A program made the translations under genes and the position numbers. DNA of 64,000 nt. Source: Allodiplogaster sudhausi (lineage: Eukaryota; Nematoda; Chromadorea; Rhabditida; Diplogasteridae). Below are positions 11,311-22,967 of this stretch, piece after piece. Where the stretch lies: contig CALZFC010000111.1 of the NCBI GenBank assembly GCA_945643635.1, forward strand, positions 125,001 through 189,000, read 5' to 3'. Each line of letters begins with the position of its first letter. The stretch's first letter is position 1. The notes below the pieces were generated by a model. It searched no databases and was not told the DNA's origin. It was given only the letters and a program-made list of their open reading frames with translations.

Positions 11311-12175
11311 TTAGTTGTTAATAACAAGAGAGAGGGGAAGGCCCGGCAGCTGCTCGAAGCTAATTTCTCCCTTCCGAATGGTCTCCGCGACTCGGCCAAC
11401 CAGCTCCTCGATGGCTGCATCCGCCTTCACTCGCGCGCACTCCCCCTTCCGCAGTATCCGAGTGCCGAGGGTTAGGCCGCCGGCACGAAGCTCCGCTTGC
11501 TGCTCCCAACCCTGCAGGAGAGAGAGAGAGAGAGAGAGTAAAGATAGATATGCAAATTAGAGAGGTGAGAGAGCGAGGGAAGAAAAGACCTGAAGCTGTT
11601 GCATGTCGAGTACGCATGTCATGTTGACTCTGTCGAGAGCAACTTGTAGTGCCTTGAGACCCACGGCCTCGGCTGGGAAGTGGCGGGCCGCCTTCACGAG
11701 ATTCCGCTCCAGGCAGTCACTGTAGGTGTGCTCAGGACCATGGCCCGCGAAGTGGAGAGAGTTGCCGTGGATCTCCAGTTCACTCCCCTCTAGGAAGGAG
11801 TCGATCACTGAGTTGATGCAGCATTCCTGCAGATAAGAGAATAGGCATCAAACTAACTAATGGCAAGAACGAGGCCAACCGTGGAAAATAAAGAAGAGGA
11901 GAGAGGCGAGAGAAGGATAAACGGAAAAAAGGCGAGGGAGTAAGAGAGTGGAGAGAGAGACCGAAAGAGCGAAAGGGAAGGCATTTCCAAACCTTGATAA
12001 CCGCAGCGTCACGTATGCCGAATGAGTGTCTTAAGACAATGACATCTTCTATTTGGATGGATGTTTCTCCTCCCATCGCCCGCAGTTGCCAACTCAGGCC
12101 GAGTTGGCTTGTCGCCATGTTCAGCATACTTAGCCCCGTGGCGCGCCTCAAATATATCTCTTAAGTTATTCTCTC

Positions 12176-12221
<46 letters not shown>

Positions 12222-12749
12222 CTCTCTAACTTGTCGGCAATCATGAGTTTGTGCTTGATCTGCTTGAGTCTATCAATGAGTGCGGGTGGCATTGGTCTCT
12301 TGGTGGGAGGCCCTCCATTTGTCTCTCCATTCGTCGCTTCTCTCTGCGCAGTCGCATGGGCTCTTCCTTGCGAGGCCAGCACTAGCTTACGCTTCTCCGG
12401 CAACTTCAGTGAAGGATCCTGCTAACCATTCTTTCACTTATCAACCTCAACCAATCACAAATACTTACCAAAATATTAATAATCCTACCGTACCTCTTTA
12501 ACGTCAGCTGCCATTGAATTTACGCGTTCCATGATCTCGGGCGGATAAACGCATCCAAGTGTCTTGATGTTCGCATAGACCTGCGAATACAAGTATTAGG
12601 AGATGAGATGAAGAGAGGAAGATATGAACCTGTGCCAGTGACGCGAGTTGGTCTTTGTTCTTGACAAGACCCTTGAAGGAGCGGAGGAAGGCGATTCTCC
12701 TTCTCGTGGCACTCTCGCTCTCTCCGGGCTGCACTTCCTCTTCCGACAT
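11311..12749 (-). CDS. XRN2-binding (XTBD) domain protein, CDKN2AIP/PAXT-1-like
   Basis: Exons on the minus strand are 12749-12630, 12580-12494, 12418-12231, 12146-11993, 11826-11590 and 11511-11311, closing in frame to 328 residues. Residues about 14-69 form an XTBD: RRRIAFLRSFKGLVKNKDQ, then LASLAQVYANIKTLGCVYPPEIMERV. In CDKN2AIP, CDKN2AIPNL and nematode PAXT-1 this domain binds the 5'-3' exonuclease XRN2. The middle is a polar, basic linker; the C-terminal 200 residues are folded-looking but I do not recognise their domain. The third intron uses a TTTGAG acceptor. TTGTCAG lies 9 nt before the ATG, and the SMPD4-like gene upstream ends 213 nt away on the same strand. The XTBD call is firm; which family member it is remains open. 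Confidence 0.82.
12178..12220. repeat. (CT)n microsatellite in an XTBD gene intron
   Basis: About 43 bp of CT on the plus strand, so GA in the sense of the minus-strand transcript. It lies in the 84-nt third intron of the XTBD gene and fills half of it. Confidence 0.9.
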
Positions 12750-12962
12750 CTCTTCTCCCTGACAAGACACCTTTCAAAATGAACAACCCCCTTCCCCTCG
12801 GTACAACCTCGCCGTTTCAATATACTCCCCTGTCCATTCACGGCTTAGATAATACCGCCATCAGTACATGCAGTGTTGGATGAAACCGACCATCTGTGTT
12901 GTTTTGAAAATGTGCAAAGTATGAAACAATTCGTAGAATGCTGTTTTACACAAATATATATC

Positions 12963-15744
12963 CTAGTCACGAGGAACAACGCCGTTCATATAAATATAAG
13001 CCACGTAAATGAACAGTAGCAAGAAGGCAGGATTGTAGAAGAGAGAAAATACGACAAGGGAGGAGATGATTATGGCTGCCCGTTTAACTTCTGGCTGGAG
13101 GGCCAGAGGGAGAGGCTGGAAGAGACGGCGGAAGGGGGGGATCGGCTCGGATGGTTTGGAAGGGGATTGCACCCACTCATTGAAACCCAGTCTCTTCAGC
13201 ATCGAAGAAACGTGAGAAGAGTGAGTGGCCGCCGCAGCTGGAGAGAAGTCAAAGGAACGCTCTCCTGATCGAACCTACAATCAGAAGTTGTGGCAGAGAA
13301 AAGACAAAACTAGAAAAGATTAACAGACTCATAAAGGGAAATAGAAGAAGAGAAGACGGAAAACTGAATAGAACATTTAAGTAATAGGAAATGCCATGAA
13401 CGCACGCACCTGCTGCCGTCCAAGCGGAGTGAGAACTTTGAATCCGTTGGGAGAAACGACATGGGCGGGTTCGAGTTTGTGGTGGTTGGGGGAGGCGGGT
13501 CTGGCGGGTCTCTCTGGGAGTTGGTACTGCAGAACGGAGGCAACATCCCCCAGGAGATTCCGCAGGGGAGAGCGGATGTCCTCGAAGATGAAGGCGCTAC
13601 CATTAAGGAAAGACTCACCAGTCGATGTAGCTCCATTCACCTAAACCATCCTAATTACACTTCAAAATCTATCATTCCAATTTAAATAAGACAATTAGCT
13701 ATTCAACCTAAATTGAAAACCGGAGAAACATACAACAGATGACGAGAAAGCAGAAGAAGCTGCAGGAGAAGGAGAATCGCAGTACTCAGCGAACGAGTCC
13801 AGCATCTTCTTGACTGCAGGCTGCGGATCAACCCCGAGATGTTCAAAGGCATCGGCGAGTCCCGGACGGATGTAAGACAGCTCTACAGCGATACGCACCA
13901 CGTCCAGGCAGTCGGGTGACAACTCCAGCTCGCTCAGCCTCAAATCAACACTCTTTCAGTCAGCCACACATCTTAACTCAACACAGTATACGAAAAGAAA
14001 AGTAAAAGAAACCTCCGGAGAATTTTTCCATAGAGAACAGTATAGAATTTGGAGTGAGCATCGACAAAGTGAAAGAAGCGAGAGATGTCAGCAGAGGCAG
14101 TGAGATCGGGAGAAGACAGGAGGGAATCGCCAGAGTATCTAGCCGGATCACACAGAACATACCGCCACGGCCTCACGAACGACAGCCACACATCTTAATT
14201 TAAAAATTTTATTCAGTGCTGAAAGAGAGAACGCGTTATAACCCCCCCCCCCTCCCCCGGCCTAAGCCCCGAACTATTTTTTAAAACAGCACTTCACTTT
14301 ATAACCCTTTGTGTTGGCCGTTTGATCGTTTGTAACCCCCAGACTCAAGTCCAAAGGCAGGCACTACTTAAGCACTGCACGAAAAGGTAAGACTGACTGA
14401 ATATTTTGCGAAAGATGTGAATGGAATGACATTGTTCCATGCTCATGAGAAGAAACTTGTAGAGAGCAGAGTCGAATGGAGGCCGCAACATTAACGCTTT
14501 CTAAAAAGTCAATATTTTAAGAATAGATTAACAGTAATAGGCTTACAAGTAAGAATACAAGCATTGAAATGACTATTGATGATTCTATTTTAAATGGCAA
14601 TTGTTTTGATATGAAGAGCCAATAAAACTCCAGATTGTTTTATTGCCACCACATCGAAAAAGAATAAAAGATTCTTAATGAATAAAAAAGTGTATAACAG
14701 AAAAAGATGAGTTGGACACCTTAAAAGGAGAGACGTGCAAGTCACCTCCGTCATAGAGACAGAAGGCGTGAAGTTGCTTAATGAGTGTCCTGAAAGCATA
14801 TCTGGATCATCTTGTCTTTCATAGAATGTACTCTCCTCAAGGAATCTGGGATAAGCAAGAACCTGAGAAGAAGCAGGCGATTAACGGATGGAAAGTGATG
14901 AGAGTCGCAGAGAGCTGAGATGAGTTGGGATGCGAGGTAGGCGCCAGCAGCCAGGGAAACCCCGTCCGCCTCTGCAGGAGGAGGCACCGAGAGAACCAGA
15001 GGGCAGTCAGGCACAAACAACTCGAGGGGAGTGTGCAGGAGGGAGGAGGAGGGAGAAGGCGCATTCGAGCCAGAGCACACACTCTAAGAAATGGTTAGGT
15101 TTGACAGGCAGGCGAGGGAAACATCTCGTTATGGGTTTAGCCATCAGATCTTATAAGGTGGACAGGAAAGAAAAGCTCACACAAAAATGAATTCCCCCTA
15201 GGACAAATAGAAATGGGTGAAGAATGTACCTGGAGTGGAAGGAGGAGAGAAGCCCACTCGAGAATGCATCTGCCAAGGACAGAAGAGGAACACGACCGTG
15301 CCGCGCACGGGCGAGACGCGTCTGCGTGCTTGCGGACGGAGGAGAAGAGGGAGGCAGCCACGGAAGGGTCCTGGCACGCCATCACAAACACCGCCGACTC
15401 TCCTCCCAACAACTGGCGCAGCTGGCAGTACAACTGCTGAGCAGCCAAGCCACTCTCCGCTGTCGGCTCGGACAGATTCATCAGATCCACCTGCAACTGT
15501 ATTAGATGAGTGAGATGGCAGCACATCTTCCACAAAAAAACAAGAACTGACTAACATTTGGGTTCAGCAGAAGCTTCTCGATGGCCATTGAAGCAAAGGC
15601 CACCGAGAGGTCCTGGTGGTGAAGAAGATGACAGACGACTTCAGAGAGAGGCAGAGGAAAGGTTGGAGAAGGAGTGAAGGCGAGGGGGGAAGAGGGGAAA
15701 GGAGAATGTGTCATCATCTGGAGAGAAGCTTCTCTCTCCAGCAT
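12963..15744 (-). CDS. SMPD4: SMPD4-like neutral sphingomyelinase family protein
   Basis: Confident exons on the minus strand are 14789-14746, 14193-14013, 13938-13734, 13640-13410 and 13274-12963, all in phase. Coding segments continue upstream near 15083-14878, 15497-15228 and 15744-15550 with junctions not fully resolved; the start at 15744 is tentative. SMPD4 is an ER and nuclear-envelope protein described as neutral sphingomyelinase 3 and linked to nuclear pores. Family marks are LSFVRPWRYVL (the conserved QPWRY block), GFKVLTPLGRQQ (family ILTPLGRYQ) and a C-terminal hydrophobic segment (IIISSLVVFSLFYNPAFLLL) followed by about 16 residues, fitting a C-terminal membrane anchor. It sits between TMEM208 and the XTBD gene on the same strand, about 244 and 213 nt away. 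Confidence 0.75.
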
Positions 15745-15988
15745 CGTTTTTGCTAGGTAGGACTTGCCCTGCTTCACCGATTAATAAATGAAAAAGGGTA
15801 TTACAAGGCATTCAACCGCTGAATTGTTTCCATAAAATTGAGACAACATATTTATATTTATTTTCCTAAAACAACGTCTTAAGACAATTATAAAACCCCA
15901 CCTATATATTATACACAATAAATATTCATAGACTCTGAAGTGAAACTCTACAACAGCAATGAGAATAACACAGAAAGGAAGTCTCCGT

Positions 15989-16634
15989 TCACATCCTCAT
16001 TCTTCTCTCTCTTTTCCGCATCTTCTTCTCGTCTGCAGCCTCGTCAGTGGCAGGGGGAGCAGTGGCCCAGGGAATGATAATCTTCACGGCGAGTTTGTAT
16101 CCTCCGTAAGCGGGAGCAGCGAGTAGCAACAAGAAGAAGTAATTCGAAAGGAGAGCAAGGAGTTGCACACCGCACGTCAGAATTACTATGTCCTGAAAAT
16201 GTGCACTAGATATTCATAGGGGAAAAAATGATACAAAACACAGAGCACTCAATTTCGAATTGAAGACTTATAACCCTTCGCCCAAATTTTCAAAAACCAG
16301 CGCTGACTTTCAGTAGTAAGTAAAAGGAGAAACAACATACCTTGCAAGGCTCTCCCATTGCCTCAGGGTCATTGAGATCCATTCCAGCATCCACAACGTG
16401 TCCCTTTGCATCCTTCTTCGTGCCGGAAACAGCCTTCATAAAGACAAGAGCCAGGGCCTGGCTCAAGAAGCAAAGCACCCAGCCAGTCCACCCTCCGGAG
16501 CCCAATTCCCACAGAGTTAGAGCAAGGACGAGAGGGATCGCAGAAGCCACCACCGACGCAGCTCCAAACTGCTTCAGCGTCTCCGCATTGCCCTCAGCGA
16601 TCTCACGTTGCCCTTTCGTCGCTACTTTTACCAT
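15989..16634 (-). CDS. TMEM208: TMEM208 (SND3-like ER membrane protein)
   Basis: Two exons, 16634-16341 and 16192-15989, give 165 residues. TMEM208 is an ER membrane protein proposed to act in the SRP-independent (SND) targeting route and in autophagy control. The sequence shows the family opening KGQREIAEGNAETLKQF, two hydrophobic segments, the diagnostic block GMDLNDPEAMGEPCK-DIVIL (vertebrate [20 protein letters not shown]), two more hydrophobic stretches and the basic end EKKMRKRERRMRM. The start at 16634 is preferred over an in-frame upstream ATG because it matches the family N terminus. The size is close to the human protein (173). A TAG lies 2 nt before the start codon. Confidence 0.93.
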
Positions 16635-16881
16635 CCCTAGGAATTCAATCCGCGGATGTATTTTAAGGAACATCGGAGCTCAAAGTATATAGTTTTGTGC
16701 TCTAGAACACAGTCCTTTGCAAGAAAAGAACTAGAAGTCGATTTAAAAGCATTTATAAAACACACGACTCACAGCGGCAGCGAATGATGAGAATGCAATA
16801 ATAACGGATTGATAACATTAAAGATACTCGAAAAATGGGAAGGCGCGGACAACTGATCCGTCCCTTTCTAGCGAATCAATT

Positions 16882-17748
16882 CTACATGTTGTGCAGAACA
16901 AGCCGAAAGATTTCGTTGCCGATGAAGAAAGAACCCGTTGTGTTCGGCCGGAGAATAAACAGTTGGTTGTAGGATTGCACGGGGTCTTCGTCAGTCTGAG
17001 CAGAAAGATTTCAGAATCCGTAAATAGGTAAATCTTTCAAAACATTCTTTTTTTTTAATTCGGAAGCTATAGAGTAATTAGCACAGTCTAATAAGCAGAA
17101 TGACAATGAAATCAAGCGGCTAAATTTCAGAAATGTGAAAATCACAAAGCCCGTAACAACTAATAATGCCGTCAAAGTAAGAACCTTGAGCTGGCCGAGA
17201 ACAGAGACCAATACTGATCCGTCGTAGAGGGGTTGAGCATCCGATTTCGTGATCGCCCTTTGGATGGTCTTGAACGTCAGACCCTGAACAGCAAGACGTA
17301 AAGAAAGCGAGCAGTAATTAAAGAAAGAAACAGAATGAAAACTGACGGTGAACTTGGTGAGAATGGCATCGCGGCCCTTGGCTTGCACGCCCTCGAAGGT
17401 CATATAGGAGTTCTCCGGGTCGTACAGATCACTGAGACCAGCCGCTCGCGCGGCCGGATCGGACACATCGAACTTGCTAGACAAGGAATAGTAAAAAAAA
17501 AGATCTAAAAGTTGCGCAATTCGGAACAAAATTACGAAATCTCTCCGGTAAGAATGGGTTGTTTCAAACAAAAACCAGAACTAAAACTTCTTCGCATATT
17601 TATTTAATTATAAAAAAAAACCGAACCAACATAAAGACTTGTAAAAACTATTAGGATTTTGAATTGAAATAGACGAGAAAAAGCGAAACCTGTAATAATG
17701 CTGAACGAATGCGTTGCCTATGTTCTCAAACTCGGCATTGAAGCTCAT
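16882..17748 (-). CDS. NTF2: Nuclear transport factor 2
   Basis: Exons on the minus strand are 17748-17690, 17476-17347, 17283-17185 and 16995-16882, giving 133 residues, near the usual 125-130. NTF2 carries RanGDP into the nucleus and binds FxFG nucleoporins. The sequence starts FENIGNAFVQHYYSKFD, then shows the LSDLYDPENSYMTFEG stretch, GRDAILTKF, DGSVLVSVLGQLKTDEDP and the C-terminal FFIGNEIFRLVLHNM. All four parts are diagnostic. A TAG lies 5 nt before the start codon. TMEM208 starts 247 nt after the stop on the same strand. Confidence 0.96.
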
Positions 17749-18636
17749 GGTGCCTATCGGCGGAGAGAGTGGCTGGTCCCCTTCTCAGGCACGCTACAAT
17801 TTATTTTCATTACATGTGCATTCACAACAACAATAAACCATTAAAGCTCGAATACTTTTGCGAAAGGCATCCGAAAAACGAAAGTGAACGTTCACGAAGA
17901 AAATGGCGGGGAACGCTTGTTGAGTGATAACTCCAAACTGTCTTCAAGCACTCTGCACATGATAGTATCCTGCGCACCAAAATCAGGCAAATAACTTTTC
18001 ACTGAGCTCAATTTATGACATTTTTCTATAGAAAATTGAATAAGAATGAAATGCGCTATCCTTCATGTAATTGCTTTGCGATGTCTTCTGACGGTATTTT
18101 GTATGAAAAGAAGGGATTTCCTTCTCTTCATTCAAAATACCGTATTCCACATGTAAATCTAACTTTCACATGGCCTCGATGACTCTTCAATTGGAGAAAG
18201 TCAGGCTAGCATAACACTGATTGAGTAGGATAGATATTGGCCAGCAGGAAATTATGGATAGGGAGCATAGAGAAATTGTGAAAAGGAGTAGGAGAGCGAG
18301 AGGCAGAGAGAAAGAGTGAGTGAGTGAGTGAGTGAGTGAGTGAGTGAGTGAGTGAGTGAGTGAGTGAGTGAGTGAGTGAGTGAGTGAGTGAGTGAGTGAG
18401 TGAGTGAGTGAGAGAGAGAGAGAGAGAGAGCGAGATAGACAGAGAGATGCGGAGAGATAGGGAGAGAAGCAGAGTGAACGAGGTGAGGCGTGTTGAGGGA
18501 GATGTGATGAAAGACAATAATGAATCAAGGCTGAGCATGTTCTTGTGCCTCCTCGTCGTTTTATCTACAATCGGGAAGATGAGGCTGGAGGAGTGAGAGA
18601 GGGAGATGAATTGGGGCCGGGCTGGCCGAAGCGAGG
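17749..18636. other. Divergent spacer between NTF2 and the ZP gene, with (GAGT)n tract
   Basis: This holds the upstream regions of two divergent genes. The most obvious content is the tetranucleotide tract described separately. No coding segment is supported; open frames here come from the repeat. Confidence 0.6.
18314..18432. repeat. (GAGT)n tetranucleotide tract grading into (GA)n
   Basis: About 24 copies of a GAGT/TGAG unit in perfect register, followed by about 20 bp of GA. It is the only long tetranucleotide array in the window and lies about 200-320 bp upstream of the ZP gene start. Confidence 0.95.
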
Positions 18637-21100
18637 ATGATCAGGCAAAGGAGCATGAGCTGTGGTCTTGTGCTGTTGGTGGTTCTCCCCTTGGTCCAAT
18701 CCGTGTCTCCCATCTGGAGAACTCCTCCTCTACGTTATCAGCGACAGCCACAGGCTGGCCAGCTCTTCCCCCCTCGTCCGTACTACACTCGACCCGAGGA
18801 CTTTTCGATCCCCGACTACTCCCCTCCCAAACCAGGACCAATCCGCAGTTTCGTGCCTCCCTCAATCCTCCATCGTGGCCCATCTTTTGGCTCGTTCCCT
18901 CATCCTCTGCCTGCGGCTCCTCCCGCAGATCGTCCACTCAGTTCACTGAATCCTACTCTGTCCAGCTTGAATAAAAACCTAATCTCAAATCGTGTGTTCT
19001 CCCCTAATGTTCCTGGCAATCATCCTACCCCGATTGCTGGACCAATTCCACCCTCAGGGATATCATCGGTGCAGTCATCCGATGGTACGCTTTCTTCCAA
19101 CATTCCAGGGTCTGGAATTACAAAGTCTGCCTTCAGTTATTCCCCATCTTCTATCCCATCCCAGCATATCATTTCTTCTTCCCATTCTTTCAACCCCTAC
19201 GACTCGCAATATGAGACGGTGGATGCTTCATCCAGTAGACCTCCACTCGATTACGGTAATTCTGTGTCGATTTCTGCTTCTCGACAAAGTAAGAAGTCTT
19301 CATTCCGCCCAAGAGCTGAAACAATAATTTCTGTCCAGCCTCCTGGAGGAGGATACGGGGATGAAATAGAAGAAGCAAGAATGCCTACAACAATCTCGTC
19401 AAGACCTTCTCGCCCTCTTCCATCCACAGAACGACATCCTTCTGGTCGAGATGAGGGCGACTCTTTCCCTCATTTTAACTCATTCAATCCGAAGGATGAG
19501 ACAACCGTAACATTCTACGAATCAGTGGAGAGAACAACTGAGAAAGGAAACAAGAAGAGCGAGAAAGAGGTGTCGGCCCTCTCTACCCCAGGCTACTCTC
19601 CTTCTCCCTCATACTCTTCTTCCACTCCTCTCATCATGGCTTCCCCAACCACCTCACCAACAACTGCCATTCCTCGCCATCCCTTTGAGAATGCCATTAC
19701 GTCTTTTTCAGCTCCTCTAAATCCTTATGATTCTGTCCCATCATCACCACAGCAATTAGGAAAGATCGCGGAAGAGAATGGCATGCATCCAGCAACAACA
19801 ACAACATCACTGCCAACTTCCTCCTTCACCTCTCCATCTGCTATCCCTGGCTACGGCTCCACAACTACTTCCAAAATGAAGCCTTCAGTGAACACGAATG
19901 TTCCCTCATCTCCACACTTGCCTTCTCTCTCTTCGCCTCCTTCTCCTTATGACCTTCCGTCTTCTCCAGATTCCCACGGCTCTTCCTCTCCTTCTCCATC
20001 GTCACAACTGAATCCGTTTTCGGGTTTAGGATATGGCGAGGAAATTCAAGAAACAACAACTCCTCAATCCACTTCTACAACCGCTCGTCCCTTTTCAGAC
20101 ACAGAAGAACGACATCCCCCTGGACGAGATGAAGGCGACTCTTTCCCTCATTTCATCTCTAATACAGTTGCTCCCGAAACTCGTTCGCCCGTTGAAGTGT
20201 CAATGAATGTTTCTCGGTCGACGACCACCCCTCAGACTCTTCTGTCTCTGTCGTGGGCTTCCACTCCATCCTCCCCTGCCGCCCCGGCTGTCTCTGTCTA
20301 CTCTCCCCGCCGTGGTGGTGGAGCGCGTTTTATAATCTCGAAAGAGTCGAGGAATGCAACTCTTCGTCCTCCATCCCCTTCCGCTCTTCCTCCCTCAGTG
20401 AACCCTCACGTCTTCTTCTCACCGAGTCCCATGTCGACTCTTCCTCAGCAGAGTCCTTACGAATCCCCTCCGACCCCCGCCATGGACTCCTTCTCTCCTC
20501 CTCCTCTGCCCCCTAACACCACTGAACTCTCTTCAACAACTCCACGGTCACCTCTACCGAATAGGCTTAAAGGTATAGAGAAAATCATCATATATGCATT
20601 CCTCATCTTCTATTGCCCTTGCGCTGTCCAAATTCGTACCATTTGAAGCAGCCCAGGATATCATCTTTCCAGGCAAACCGAATATAGCCTGCCTTGAGGA
20701 GGGCGTTGAAGTGTCCCTCATGACTCTCTTTCCGTTTACTGGAAATATTCTTGCCGAAAAAGGTGGCGAAAGGTGAGACGTTTGCAGGGTGCAAGGACTC
20801 TCTCTATCACTCTATTCTTGATTATCTCATCTACCTCTCCCTCTCTGTCTCTCACTCGGTCTCTCTCTCTCTATGTCTTTCCCTCTCTCTCTCTCTCTCA
20901 CTCGGTCTCTCTCTCTCTTTTTTTCTCTCTCTCTCCTATTCTTTCAAAAACTATAAAGAGAATGCAGAGTATGTCTCCATTCGCTGAGTAACGAAGAAAA
21001 TGCTCGAGTGCGCCTAAGCTACGAAGAATGTGGAGAAAGAGTAACGCACCCTGCTCCCCTTCAGGCACCCTTCCATGTCCAGGTGGACTTATGACTTCAT

Positions 21101-21145
<45 letters not shown>

Positions 21146-22556
21146 CTTTGTTTATTATTCAACACATTATTAATTGAATAGGTTATCGTCGAAATCGTAG
21201 ACTCTGAGACATCATCATTCTCCATTATCTGTGAACAGCAGAAAACGCTATACGACAAGAAAAAGCTGCCAACGCGAATCGAGGAATCTCTAGAAGAGTC
21301 AGCAATCCATTTATACATGAATCAAATAATTCTGTCTGTCTCCAATTAATAGTTCAGACTCCGGCTTATTCCGATGAAGCTTCAACAAAAAGCTCCCCTT
21401 CCTGATGTGGAAATGCGACTGACAGAAGAGAACAACGAAAATGCAGTTGAGATTGGCTCGCCGCAGAACATGAATGTCAAGCTTCTCAATGAATCAGGTC
21501 TCTGTCGCTCTCCCTCTATCTCTCTCTCCCTCCATCTCTATCTCTCCTCGCTCTCTTTCTCTTTCTCTTTCCCAGTCTCTCCCTCTGATCTCTTCCCTCA
21601 TTGCCAAGACTATCTTTTCCTATTATAATGTTTTCTTTGGTAGATGCATACGGTTTGCTGCTTCACAAATGCTTCGTTCTTGACGAAAAGAACGGAGAAC
21701 GGCATGAAGTTATCGACGGAAGAGGGTTGGCAAGAGAGAGAGAGAAGAGAGGGGAGAGAGAGGGGAGAGAGAGAGGGAGAGAGAAAGAGAGGAGAGAGAA
21801 GGAGAGAGGGAGGGAGGGAGAGAGAGTAAAAAGATGTCTTAAAGGTGTGCGACAGATATGCATGCCTTCGCCCATCCGTACTACGACACGTACCACGACA
21901 CAGTGCAGAGCCACTGGCATGCATTCAAGGCCCGTCTCCATCTGCCTCCTTTCTTCTCTTTCTCACATTGCCATTCTTTTCAGTTACCTGACCACACTAA
22001 CATCACTGTCCAGTGCGATGTCTCAGTCTGCCCCGCCATGCCATCTAGCGAACCGGGCAATGCTTCCCACTGTGGCCTTCTCCCGACGGTGGATTTTTCT
22101 CTCTCATCTCTCGTTCTCTCTCTCTCATCTCTCGTTCTCTCTCTCTCATCTCTCGTTCTCTCTCAGATCTCGTTCTCTCTCTCATCTCTCGTCCTCTCTC
22201 TCATCTCTCGTCCTCTCTCTCATCTCTCGTTCTCTCCACCATCTCTCTCTCTCTCCTTCCTCCTCTTCCCTAAATATCTCTTCTTGCAGCCTCCAATGTG
22301 TGCTCGAGTGCTGCCATCTGAGCGTGAGTCCATAGTCTCGTCAGCCAGGAAGAGAGACGTCTCCTCTCCTCCTGATCAGAACCTCCTAGTCTACGCGAGT
22401 TATCGAATGACTGGGCCCGATGTCGTTTCCCCCCGGAGATGTCTCAAGCCGACCTCATTAATCATAGTCCTCCCCTTGTCTCTCACCACCGCCTCCCTTC
22501 TCATTGCCCTCGTTCTTCACATCCTCAGCAGACAACTTTGTTTTAAACGAACGTAA
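18637..22556 (+). CDS. Secreted, membrane-anchored ZP-domain protein, cuticlin-like
   Basis: Nine exons close in frame to about 1001 residues: 18637-20572, 20649-20772, 20968-21082, 21182-21333, 21358-21497, 21644-21725, 21845-21929, 21984-22088, 22290-22556. A signal peptide (LVLLVVLPLVQS) leads a 600-residue Pro/Ser/Thr-rich region from the long first exon. The ZP domain follows: NIACLEEGVEVSL, VCLHSLSNEE, VRLSYEECGERV, VIVEIVDSETSSFSIIC, then YGLLLHKCFVLDE, VIDGRGCATD, WHAFK and NITVQCDVSVCP. A C-terminal transmembrane helix (TTASLLIALVLHIL) ends in a short tail. ZP proteins polymerise in extracellular matrices such as cuticle. The intron at 21930-21983 appears to use a GC donor; it is 54 nt with no stop, so it could also be retained. 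The start could be the second ATG at 18655. Confidence 0.88.
22092..22252. repeat. Degenerate CT-rich minisatellite in the last ZP gene intron
   Basis: Units of roughly 19-21 bp built around TCTCATCTCTCGTTC or TCTCATCTCTCGTCC repeat about seven times. The array fills most of the intron 22089-22289 and supplies the pyrimidine-rich approach to its acceptor. Confidence 0.85.
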
Positions 22557-22967
22557 CAAACTTTATGCTCTTCTCAAACTTATGGCATCATACATACAAA
22601 CATTGGTGAAAGTCCATGTTATAATGCACTCTGCCTTTGGATGTCAAAATATAGCAACATGTAACGCAAAAGTAACGAAGGAGAAACGATTTGACGAGGT
22701 AGATGGGGTTATTTGTGAGCATGGAGTGTAAGAGGAAAGCATCCATGAATGGAGGGAGGAGAGGTAGATCAAGTTATGCAAATCCCTGAGGCAATCAGTT
22801 CCTAAGATAAAGAGTCTAACAAAAGATAGGAATACTAGCACTATATAAAACATTCTAGAGCGCTAATGGAACTCTCTCTCTTTCTCACTAGAAAAGAACT
22901 TTAAAATTACAGTCTGTGGCGCAGGAAGTCATGGTACAAGAGGGGTTAATGATAAGGCAGACATCAA
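22557..22967. other. Convergent spacer between the ZP gene and LIN28
   Basis: About 410 bp between two convergent stop codons, presumably both 3' untranslated regions. No gene or notable repeat is visible. Confidence 0.55.

Noticed and set aside
18314..18420. CRISPR-like or coding repeat
   Set aside because: The unit is a plain GAGT tetranucleotide without spacers, and the genome is eukaryotic.
20740..20800. Apparent frameshift inside the ZP domain
   Set aside because: The frame seems to change near 20750, but a GAAAG|GTGAGA donor at 20773 joined to the exon at 20968 keeps a single frame and restores the expected cysteine pattern.
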